Assembly: GCA_017861365.1 (NCBI GenBank)
Contig: JAGFXR010000005.1
Location: 1-64,000 of the forward strand
DNA: 64,000 bases
DNA from: Oscillospiraceae bacterium
Lineage (GTDB): Bacteria > Bacillota > Clostridia > Oscillospirales > Oscillospiraceae
Direction: 5' to 3'
Shown: in pieces, positions 1 through 11,018 of the stretch
Layout of the letters: each line of letters opens with the position of its first letter
Numbering within the stretch: the stretch's first letter is position 1
Program-made: the position numbers and the translations under genes
The notes under the pieces: model-generated
What the model was told of the DNA's origin: nothing
What the model saw: the letters and a program-made list of their open reading frames with translations, nothing else
The model's database searches: none

Positions 1-255
1 CTCGAATTCAGCGACGGAAGTATCCTCCACGGAGAAATCATCAGATTCAGGCTCGAATTCAGCGACGGAAGTATCCTCCACGGAGAAATCATCAGATTCC
101 GGTTCGATCTCAGAGGCGGAAGTATCGTCTACGGAGAAGTCATCAGATTCCGGTTCGATCTCAGAGGCGGAAGCATCGTCTACGGAGAAATCATCAGATT
201 CTGGTTCCATCTCAGCGACGGAAGTATCGTCTACGGAAAAATCATCAAATTCCGG
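1..255 (-). repeat. 51-bp tandem repeat encoding a 17-residue acidic repeat
   Basis: Five consecutive 51-bp units begin at 1, 52, 103, 154 and 205, and the array runs off the left edge. Each unit encodes 17 residues of the form EPESDDFSVEDTSVAEF. The two units nearest the edge are almost identical, while the inner ones carry substitutions (VED/VDD, TSVAEF/TSASEI/ASASEI/TSVAEM). The period is a multiple of three and the frame stays open, so the repeat is coding. Confidence 0.9.
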
Positions 256-669
256 TTCGGTTTCTGGAACAGAAGCCGCTTCTGCGGGGGACGGTTTGAC
301 ATCCTCTTCGGCGAAGGTGTAAAACGCATTCGCGCTGTACCCCTCATCGGAGAGATCGGCTTTGGTCCTAAGATCGGAGATGCGCTCCTCGTTATAAGTA
401 ATGACTTCCTTTGAAACTGTTATCTTTTCACACAAAACCGTGTACGGCCCCTCGGGAGCGTGAGACCGTTCCGCATAGTAGAGCCTTCCGATTTCCTGAT
501 ATGCCTTGCGAATAGATTCCTCCTCGGTGGCGATCTCCAGCTTCAGCCGGGTGATCTCGGCGATTTCCCTGGCTTTGGAAGCGCCGACGCCCGCCAATAC
601 ACGAGCCTTGGAAAAACCGCTTTGGGCGAGACTGGAAATAGTTTCGGTCAGTTGATCAAATGCCGACAT
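1..669 (-). CDS. Hypothetical protein with C-terminal acidic Ser-rich tandem repeats (partial)
   Basis: The frame starts at the ATG at 669, behind a good AGGAGG-type ribosome binding site, and is open for 223 codons to the window edge, so the C-terminus is missing. Residues 1-75 are charged and probably helical. They resemble the N-terminus of small clostridial zinc-ribbon proteins (a short motif ending in AYQEIGRLYY), which is a family impression rather than proof. The middle contains one cysteine and no zinc-ribbon pair. From about residue 138 the protein becomes a run of 17-residue units rich in Asp, Glu and Ser. There is no signal peptide or membrane segment, so it is probably cytoplasmic. 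It lies 118 bp downstream of sigF on the same strand, and whether it is cotranscribed is unclear. Function unknown. Confidence 0.75.
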   Translation of the reverse strand, partial: MSAFDQLTETISSLAQSGFSKARVLAGVGASKAREIAEITRLKLEIATEEESIRKAYQEIGRLYYAERSHAPEGPYTVLCEKITVSKEVITYNEERISDLRTKADLSDEGYSANAFYTFAEEDVKPSPAEAASVPETEPEFDDFSVDDTSVAEMEPESDDFSVDDASASEIEPESDDFSVDDTSASEIEPESDDFSVEDTSVAEFEPESDDFSVEDTSVAEFE

Positions 670-787
670 AGATAAACCTCCTGTTGTTGTGGCATGAGGT
701 TATCTTACCTTATTTCGCTTCAGCCCGCAAGTGGTTTGGTTGACAATTTACAAAATGTTATGATTGTCGGCCCTCTGGCGATGATGA

Positions 788-1504
788 TCAAGGGTCGTCA
801 TGAAGCTTTCGGCGCAGGGTATCGATGGCCCGTCTCTCAATGCGGGAAACCTGCACCTGTGACACGCCCAGTACCTTGGCCGTTTTCTCCTGAGTGAGAT
901 TTTTATAATAGCGCAGGAAGATGACCTGCTGCTCCCGCTCAGGCAGCGCGTCGATACTGCTCCGCAGCGCCAGCCGTTCCACCAGATGTTCCTCCATGCC
1001 TTCCGTGCCGACGACGCTTTCCAGGGTGAAGCCGTCGTCTCCGCTCTCCATCTGCAGGGAAGAGACGGGGCGGGTGGCGGTTTCCGCGGTGGCAATATCC
1101 TCCACGGTCAGATGGGTTTCCTCCGCCAGCTCCGAGAGGGTGGGTTCCCGCCCCAGAGCATGCTCCAGCCGATCCCGGGCCATGCGTATGACGGCACTGC
1201 GCTCCTTGATTCCCCGGCTGACCTTGACCGTTCCGTCATCCCGCAGGAACCGGCGGATTTCACCCGCGATTTTAGGAACCGCATAGGTGGAAAACTGGGT
1301 GCCGAAGTTGGTGTCGAATCCGCGCACCGCTTTGATAAAACCCACGCAGCCCAGCTGGTATAAGTCCTCCGGATCGACTCCGCGTCCATAATAGCGGCGC
1401 ACAACGCTCCAGATCAGGCCGCTGTTTTCCTCCAATACACGGGCGCAGGCCTCATTGTCGCCCTGCTTGGCAGCTTCCAGAAGCGCGGGGGCGGAAGCGT
1501 TCAC
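788..1504 (-). CDS. sigF: RNA polymerase sporulation sigma factor SigF
   Basis: A 238-residue sigma-70 family protein, the first forespore-specific sigma factor, which redirects RNA polymerase after asymmetric division. Region 2 is clear around residues 46-100 (DLYQLGCVGFIKAVRGFD, then a GTQFSTYAVPKIAGEIRRFL core). Region 4 occupies the C-terminus, with a typical helix-turn-helix (VSQVQVSRIERRAI). Its close relative SigG looks similar, but position directly behind spoIIAA and spoIIAB identifies SigF. The GTG start overlaps the spoIIAB stop by 4 bp (GTGA) and has GGGAGG 8-9 nt upstream, so translation is probably coupled. In known systems its activity is held by SpoIIAB until SpoIIAA releases it. 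Confidence 0.95.
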   Translation of the reverse strand: MNASAPALLEAAKQGDNEACARVLEENSGLIWSVVRRYYGRGVDPEDLYQLGCVGFIKAVRGFDTNFGTQFSTYAVPKIAGEIRRFLRDDGTVKVSRGIKERSAVIRMARDRLEHALGREPTLSELAEETHLTVEDIATAETATRPVSSLQMESGDDGFTLESVVGTEGMEEHLVERLALRSSIDALPEREQQVIFLRYYKNLTQEKTAKVLGVSQVQVSRIERRAIDTLRRKLHDDP

Positions 1505-1950
1505 CGGATACCGCCTCCCGCCCGGCGGGCAATCTTTTTTCTCATAATGACGGTTGTCCCTTTCCCCAACGTGGATTTGACCCGGAGCAGGTCGGTAAAG
1601 CTTTCCATGATGGTAAAGCCCATACCGGAGCGGTCATCTTTGCCTGTGGTGTACAGCGGGGTACGGGCCTGTTCAATATCGGCAATCCCAATGCCCCAGT
1701 CGCGTACAGTGATCACGATGCTGTTATCCTCCATCAGCTGCATGCGCATGCTGATTTTTCCCAGAGTATCGGGATAAGCGTGGACGATGGAATTGGTTAC
1801 CGCCTCGCTGACGGCGGTTTTCAGATCATTGAGTTCGTCCAGGGTTGGGTCCAGCTGAGCGGCAAAGCACGCGGCGCTGCTGCGGGCAAAGCCCTCGTTG
1901 GCAGACCGGGAGAGAAATTCAATCGTAGCCTGATTGACGGGTTTTACCAT
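1501..1950 (-). CDS. spoIIAB: Anti-sigma F factor SpoIIAB (serine kinase)
   Basis: A 149-residue GHKL-type ATPase and protein kinase that binds SigF and phosphorylates SpoIIAA. The N box is visible as EAVTNSIVHAY, the G1 box as DWGIGI, and the G2 region as GMGFTIMESF. Length matches the family (about 146). The frame is open further upstream, but I chose the ATG at 1950 because AAAGGCAGG lies at a proper distance and the protein then begins MVKPVNQATIEFLSRS, as the family does. It is sandwiched between spoIIAA and sigF, with a short gap after spoIIAA and a 4-bp overlap with sigF. Confidence 0.94.
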   Translation of the reverse strand: MVKPVNQATIEFLSRSANEGFARSSAACFAAQLDPTLDELNDLKTAVSEAVTNSIVHAYPDTLGKISMRMQLMEDNSIVITVRDWGIGIADIEQARTPLYTTGKDDRSGMGFTIMESFTDLLRVKSTLGKGTTVIMRKKIARRAGGGIR

Positions 1951-1966
1951 ATGTACCATCCTGCCT

Positions 1967-2272
1967 TTATTCAAATTTAATGAATCTGTCTACACCGGCG
2001 CACCTGAGAACCTTGGATGGCTGTGAGCTGACATGTTCGACGGCCAGGGTTCCGCCCAGCTCCAGCATACGGCGGTACGCCCGCAGCAGCAGGGCAATGC
2101 CGGAGCTGTCCATAAAGGTAACGCCCCCAAAATCCAGCGTCAGGGAGCGGGGGAGCACAATATCAATCTGACGGTCCAATGTTGACATCATTTCTTTCGC
2201 GCTGTGTTGATCGATTTCACCGGAAATCGCGGCGGACAGCACTCTGTTTTGCGCGATACAGGTAATGGGCAA
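1967..2272 (-). CDS. spoIIAA: Anti-sigma F factor antagonist SpoIIAA
   Basis: A STAS-domain protein of 101 residues that frees SigF by binding SpoIIAB when unphosphorylated. The phosphorylation-site motif is visible as FMDSSGIALLLRAYRRM. I placed the start at the TTG at 2272 because AAAGGAGG (2281-2288) lies 8 nt upstream. The frame stays open to 2362 but has no ribosome binding site there. The result is slightly shorter than the usual 115 or so residues, mainly at the N-terminus. First gene of the spoIIA operon. Confidence 0.9.
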   Translation of the reverse strand: MPITCIAQNRVLSAAISGEIDQHSAKEMMSTLDRQIDIVLPRSLTLDFGGVTFMDSSGIALLLRAYRRMLELGGTLAVEHVSSQPSKVLRCAGVDRFIKFE

Positions 2273-2511
2273 GTGCGATTCCTCCTTTATGAATGGGGTT
2301 GTCCCATAAATAAGTACGCTCAAGGCAGTTTGTTTTGGCTCATTTGAGGCGGAGTGGTACATGAGGCCAAAGTCTGATCGTTTCGGCAGATTTCATTATA
2401 CGGGACAGACAGTGCGGAAACGGTCATGTTTTGGGAGAAGAATGGAAAAAACAGTAAATTAACCGGAGCTGATATGCGGTTTTGTGAGAAGCAGGAGCGG
2501 AGCCTGCTGAC

Positions 2512-2539
2512 ATTATGAATTAAACAATAAAATTGTCAC
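2512..2539 (-). promoter_or_regulatory. Candidate promoter for the spoIIA operon
   Basis: Reading leftward, GTGACA (2539-2534) and CATAAT (2517-2512) lie 16 bp apart, one mismatch each from SigA consensus. A second perfect TATAAT lies closer to the operon at 2400-2395, but without a good -35. In B. subtilis this operon uses SigH; I could not find a convincing SigH motif by eye. Which element is used is undecided. The stretch 2289-2589 otherwise holds no gene. Confidence 0.3.
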
Positions 2540-2589
2540 CTTTTACAAAAAACCAAGGAAGGATTCAGGGAAAAACAACAAAAAAAGCC

Positions 2590-2619
2590 TTGACAAACGT
2601 CAAGACTTGTGTGTATAAT
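2590..2619 (+). promoter_or_regulatory. Consensus SigA promoter for rpoB-rpoC
   Basis: TTGACA at 2590-2595 and TATAAT at 2614-2619 are both perfect consensus, separated by 18 bp. The next gene downstream is rpoB, about 200 nt away. Confidence 0.85.
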
Positions 2620-2825
2620 AAAATGCTTTTATTTGCTCACCGGAAGACATACCGCTTTCCTTCATTAAAGGCAGTATATCACAAACCGACATGGAATGCA
2701 AGTGAATTTTTGATTGTTATCAACTGTGCCGTGTGTGCCGCACTTCCGGGATGCGGCGGACAGAGAACGATTGCATGGAAACTGAGAGCGCCCCCTAGAA
2801 ATATCCGAAAGGAATGGTCATTAGA
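2620..2825 (+). promoter_or_regulatory. rpoB 5' leader, structured, function unknown
   Basis: About 200 nt separate the promoter from the rpoB start. The leader contains a hairpin, GCCGCA (2737-2742) with TGCGGC (2752-2757), that is not followed by a T tract. No open frame with a ribosome binding site is convincing here. It may be a regulatory leader or simply a long untranslated region. Confidence 0.35.
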
Positions 2826-6539
<3,714 letters not shown>

Positions 6540-6561
6540 TTGAGGGAGGACGAAAAACTTT

Positions 6562-9500
6562 ATGAGTTACGCTGAATTTGACGCGATCCGCATCGCCATT
6601 GCCTCCCCGGAACAGATTCTGGAGTGGTCCCATGGCGAGGTGAAAAAGCCGGAAACCATCAATTACCGCACACTGAAACCGGAGCGGGACGGCCTGTTCT
6701 GTGAGAAAATCTTTGGGCCTACCAAGGATTGGGAATGTCACTGCGGCAAGTATAAAAAAATCCGCTTTAAGGGCAAAATTTGTGACCGCTGCGGTGTCGA
6801 AGTTACACGGGCCAAGGTGCGCCGTGAGCGCATGGGGCACATCGCTCTGGCCGCGCCGGTTTCACACATCTGGTATTTTAAGGGCATCCCGTCCCGCATG
6901 GGTCTGCTGCTGGATATTTCTCCCCGCATTTTGGAAAAAGTGCTGTATTTTGCCTCTTATATTGTCACGGATCCCGGCTTCTCCCCGCTTGCTAAGAACC
7001 AGATTCTCTCGGAAAAGGAATACCGCGAGATGCGGGAAAAATACGAGGATGATTTTCAGGCGGGCATGGGCGCGGAGGCTGTCAAGAAACTGCTTCAGGA
7101 CATTCATCTGGAACAACTTTCAGAGCAGCTGCGCACGGAGCTGAAGGACGCTTCCGGTCAGAAAAAGGCACGTATTGTCAAGCGCCTGGAGGTGGTGGAT
7201 GCGTTCCGCCTCTCAGGAAACAAACCGGAGTGGATGATCATCGATGTGCTGCCGGTCATTCCCCCCGAGCTGCGCCCCATGGTGCAGCTGGATGGCGGAC
7301 GCTTCGCGACCTCCGACTTAAACGACCTTTACCGCCGGGTGATCAACCGCAACAACCGTTTGAAGCGGCTCATTGATTTGAAGGCGCCCGATATCATCGT
7401 ACGCAACGAGAAGCGTATGCTGCAGGAGGCGGTTGATGCCCTCATTGACAACGGCAGAAGAGGGCGCGCCGTCACAGGAGCCAACAACCGAGCGCTCAAA
7501 TCCCTGTCCGATATGCTCAAGGGCAAACAAGGCCGGTTCCGCCAGAACCTGCTGGGCAAGCGCGTCGACTATTCCGGACGCTCCGTAATTGTGGTCGGGC
7601 CGGAGTTGAAGATTTATCAGTGCGGCCTGCCCAAAGAGATGGCGATTGAATTGTTCCGTCCCTTTGTCATGAAAAAGCTGGTGGAGGACGGTTACGCCAA
7701 TAATATTAAATCGGCTAAAAAGATGGTGGATAAGGGCAAGACGGAGGTCTGGGATGCGCTGGACTTTATCATTAAGGATCATCCCGTCATGCTCAACCGC
7801 GCGCCGACGCTGCACAGACTGGGCATTCAGGCATTTGAGCCTGTGCTGGTGGAGGGACGCGCCATCAAGCTGCATCCGCTGGTGTGTACCGCGTTTAACG
7901 CGGACTTCGACGGCGACCAGATGGCGGTTCACGTTCCCCTTTCCACCGAGGCTCAGACGGAAGCCCGCATTCTGATGCTGGCAGCCAACAACCTGCTGCG
8001 CCCCTCGGACGGCGGCCCTGTCACCGTCCCCACGCAGGACATGGTGCTTGGCGCTTATTACCTTACCTATGAGCGCGATCCCCAGCGGGTGGAAGAGCTG
8101 ACCTATGATTCCCCCGCCGCAGCCATGCAGGCCGCGCAGGAGGGTACCATTGACATGAATGACCGCATCTGGATTCCGGATGAGGCGAAAAAGCGCTATT
8201 ACCGCACTACCGCCGGTCTTTGTGCGCAGACCGCCGAGGGCGAACTGCCCTTAGAGGTCTATAACACCTACTCCACGGATGGAGAGGCGCAGCTTGCCTA
8301 CGATGACGGAATGCTTGACCTGCATGAGCCGATCATGGTGCGGCGTACCGCCGTCGTGAACGGGGAGCAATGTCATAAGCTGGTGCGTACCACGGTGGGT
8401 CGTTTGATCTTTAATGAGAATATTCCTCAGGATATCGGGTTTGTTGACCGAAGCGACGAAAACGGTGTGTTTGAGCCGGAAATCAACTTTATCTGCGGAA
8501 AGAAGCAGCTGTCCAAAATTATTGATAAATGTATTGCCGTCCACGGCTTTACCGTCTCGGCAGGCGTTCTGGATTCCGTCAAATCGCTGGGCTATAAATT
8601 CTCCACCCGGGGCGCACTCACGGTTTCTATTTCCGACATGACCGTGCCCGCAAAGAAGGGTGAGCTGATTGCTCGTACCGAACAGGAAGTCGTTAAGATT
8701 GAGCGGCAGTTCAAGCGCGGCTTCTTGACCAATGACGAGCGCTACCGTCTTGTGGTTCAGGCCTGGGAGCAGACCACAAAGGATGTGACCGAGGCACTGA
8801 TGGCCGGACTTGACCGCTATAACCCCATCTGGATGATGGCGGACTCAGGCGCCCGTGGCAGCACCGCTCAGATCCGTCAGCTGGCCGGTATGCGCGGACT
8901 GATGGCGGACACCTCCGGACGTACCATCGAGATTCCGGTTAAGGCAAACTTCCGTGAGGGCCTGTCTGTTCTGGAATACTTTATCTCCTCCCGCGGCGCC
9001 CGTAAGGGTTTGGCTGACACCGCTCTGCGTACCGCCGACTCCGGTTACCTGACCCGCCGTCTGGTGGATGTCGCTCAGGAGGTCATCATTCGGGAGCATG
9101 ACTGCGGAACCCATGACGGCATCCCAGTTTCCGAAATCTGTGAAAACGGACAGGTGATCGAAACCTTTGCCGAACGGCTGAAGGGGCGGTTCCTGGTGGA
9201 GGATCTCTATGATCCTCAGACCGATGAACTGCTGATTTCCGCAGACCGGATGCTGACAGGAGAGGATGCGGAGCTGCTGACCTCCCACGGCGTCTACGAG
9301 GTGTTGATCCGCTCCGTGTTGGCCTGCAAGGCGAGAAGCGGCGTCTGCTCCAAGTGCTACGGCGTCAATCTTGCCATTGGCGAGGTAGTGGGCGAGGGAG
9401 AAGCGGTGGGAATCATCGCGGCTCAATCCATCGGTGAGCCGGGTACCCAGCTCACCATGCGTACCTTCCACACCGGCGGCGTCGCCGGCGGAGACATCAC

Positions 9501-10347
9501 ACAGGGTCTTCCCCGCGTCGAGGAGCTGTTCGAGGCCCGCAAACCGAAGAAGATGGCTCAGCTGGCGGAGATCAGCGGCAGAGTGACGGTGGAGGATTCC
9601 AAAAAGTCCAATATTCTGAATGTTACCATCACGGCTGATGATGGGGAAGTGGTTTCCTATGCCATTCCGCAGAACGCGGGACTGCGCGTGAAAGACGGAG
9701 AGACGGTGAAAAAGGGGGTGGAGCTCACGGATGGAGCGCTGTCTCCCCACGATGTGCTTCGTGTACGCGGCGTTTCCGCTGTGCATGACTATCTCATCCG
9801 TGAGGTACAGAAGCCTTACCGTCAGCAGGGCGTTGACATCAACGACAAGCACATTGAGGTCATTGCCCGCCAGATGATGCGCAAGGTGCGCGTTGAGGAA
9901 GAAGGGGACTCGGAACTGCTCTCCGGTTCCACCGTTGATGTAATAGAGTATGAGGATGCCAGAGCGCGGATTGCCGCCCGCATTGCTGCGGGGGAGACCA
10001 ATGATGGTCTTGAGCTGCACCTGCCCACCTGTACGCGTCTGATGATGGGAATTACCAAGGCATCTCTGGCCACGGAATCCTTCCTCTCAGCCGCGTCCTT
10101 CCAGGAGACCACAAAAGTGCTGACCGAAGCCGCTATTAAGGGCAAGGAGGATCACCTGCTGGGTCTTAAGGAAAATGTCATCATCGGAAAGCTGATCCCT
10201 GCTGGCTCCGGTCTTGCAAAATACCGCAAGTATGACAAGATTGAAGATGGCGAACCGGTGGGGAGATTTGAGGCGGTTGCCGCGGTTGTCGCGGGAACCG
10301 AAACCGTTGCCGAAGATGAGCTCAGTGAAAACCCTGTCGGTTTTTAA
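6562..10347 (+). CDS. rpoC: DNA-directed RNA polymerase subunit beta'
   Basis: A 1261-residue subunit carrying the catalytic magnesium site NADFDGDQM at residues 446-454. The N-terminal zinc site uses C59, C61, C74 and C77. The second zinc site is visible further on (a Cys near HDCGTHDG plus [11 protein letters not shown]). Trigger-loop and bridge-helix segments ([20 protein letters not shown]) are intact. GGGAGG precedes the ATG. It is cotranscribed with rpoB and followed by a strong terminator at 10411. Confidence 0.98.
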   Translation: MSYAEFDAIRIAIASPEQILEWSHGEVKKPETINYRTLKPERDGLFCEKIFGPTKDWECHCGKYKKIRFKGKICDRCGVEVTRAKVRRERMGHIALAAPVSHIWYFKGIPSRMGLLLDISPRILEKVLYFASYIVTDPGFSPLAKNQILSEKEYREMREKYEDDFQAGMGAEAVKKLLQDIHLEQLSEQLRTELKDASGQKKARIVKRLEVVDAFRLSGNKPEWMIIDVLPVIPPELRPMVQLDGGRFATSDLNDLYRRVINRNNRLKRLIDLKAPDIIVRNEKRMLQEAVDALIDNGRRGRAVTGANNRALKSLSDMLKGKQGRFRQNLLGKRVDYSGRSVIVVGPELKIYQCGLPKEMAIELFRPFVMKKLVEDGYANNIKSAKKMVDKGKTEVWDALDFIIKDHPVMLNRAPTLHRLGIQAFEPVLVEGRAIKLHPLVCTAFNADFDGDQMAVHVPLSTEAQTEARILMLAANNLLRPSDGGPVTVPTQDMVLGAYYLTYERDPQRVEELTYDSPAAAMQAAQEGTIDMNDRIWIPDEAKKRYYRTTAGLCAQTAEGELPLEVYNTYSTDGEAQLAYDDGMLDLHEPIMVRRTAVVNGEQCHKLVRTTVGRLIFNENIPQDIGFVDRSDENGVFEPEINFICGKKQLSKIIDKCIAVHGFTVSAGVLDSVKSLGYKFSTRGALTVSISDMTVPAKKGELIARTEQEVVKIERQFKRGFLTNDERYRLVVQAWEQTTKDVTEALMAGLDRYNPIWMMADSGARGSTAQIRQLAGMRGLMADTSGRTIEIPVKANFREGLSVLEYFISSRGARKGLADTALRTADSGYLTRRLVDVAQEVIIREHDCGTHDGIPVSEICENGQVIETFAERLKGRFLVEDLYDPQTDELLISADRMLTGEDAELLTSHGVYEVLIRSVLACKARSGVCSKCYGVNLAIGEVVGEGEAVGIIAAQSIGEPGTQLTMRTFHTGGVAGGDITQGLPRVEELFEARKPKKMAQLAEISGRVTVEDSKKSNILNVTITADDGEVVSYAIPQNAGLRVKDGETVKKGVELTDGALSPHDVLRVRGVSAVHDYLIREVQKPYRQQGVDINDKHIEVIARQMMRKVRVEEEGDSELLSGSTVDVIEYEDARARIAARIAAGETNDGLELHLPTCTRLMMGITKASLATESFLSAASFQETTKVLTEAAIKGKEDHLLGLKENVIIGKLIPAGSGLAKYRKYDKIEDGEPVGRFEAVAAVVAGTETVAEDELSENPVGF

Positions 10348-10410
10348 GTGGTAACTGTAAGCTCTGATTGGGTCAGGTAAAGCTGCCGGATTTTAGAAAT
10401 CAATACGTTT

Positions 10411-10441
10411 GGGGGACGCCGCGAGGCGTCCTCCTTTTTTA
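10411..10441 (+). terminator. Rho-independent terminator of rpoBC
   Basis: A 10-bp stem pairs GGGGGACGCC with GGCGTCCTCC (one G-T pair) around a GCGA loop, followed by TTTTTT. It ends the rpoBC unit. Confidence 0.93.
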
Positions 10442-10628
10442 TGAGAGAGCCTGCGATAGCTGATGAGAATCTGACAGCAGCTTCCATGTTTGTAAAAGAC
10501 GGAAAGAATATAGAGGTGCGGTTGACTGTACGCCAGGCTGTGATATGATACTAAATAGTAAAAACACCAAAGCAACGCTTTATAGGTAATGGCGGGTGGA
10601 TTTGGAGTAAGCTGGAGGGGGAGCCAAC

Positions 10629-10985
10629 ATGACAATGGAACAGGTGCTGACTGTCGCGGGTGCGGACATCGGAGAAGTTTATGACCGATTTTGCGGTAAT
10701 GAGGCGGTATTAAAAAAGTACCTTTTGAGATTCTGCGAGGATGAGACTTATCGGCGGCTGGCGCTGCGGCTGAAAGAGCAGGACTGCGGGGCAATTGAAT
10801 TTGATGCTCATGCGCTGAAAGGGCTTTCAGCGACGTTGGGATTTCAGAAGCTCAGCGCAGCGTGCGGCGCGCTGACACTTGCGGCTCGAAACGGAGAGGT
10901 CAGTGGGTTGACTGTGCTTTTTGGACAGGTTGCCGAGGAATATGAGCACGTGGTTTCGGCCTTGCGACAGCTGGACGCGGACTGA
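10629..10985 (+). CDS. Hpt domain-containing phosphotransfer protein
   Basis: A 118-residue soluble protein with a histidine phosphotransfer motif, DAHALKGLSATLGF, in which H61 is the likely phosphorylated residue. Such proteins relay phosphate between receiver domains of hybrid kinases and response regulators. A GGAGGGGG-type ribosome binding site precedes the ATG. Only 33 bp separate it from the hybrid kinase gene downstream, whose receiver domain is an obvious partner, so the two probably form one operon and a phosphorelay (inference). The final output regulator is not evident nearby. Confidence 0.85.
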   Translation: MTMEQVLTVAGADIGEVYDRFCGNEAVLKKYLLRFCEDETYRRLALRLKEQDCGAIEFDAHALKGLSATLGFQKLSAACGALTLAARNGEVSGLTVLFGQVAEEYEHVVSALRQLDAD

Positions 10986-11018
10986 CGGGGATACGGTGCC
11001 GGGGAGAAAGGAGCACTT

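Noticed and set aside
1-255. Direct repeats at the left edge as a CRISPR array
   Set aside because: There are no unique spacers; the period is exactly 51 bp, and the repeat is translated in an open frame.
741-768. TGACAAT/ATTGTC inverted repeat between sigF and the edge gene
   Set aside because: Only six pairs and no T tract; too weak to call a terminator or operator.
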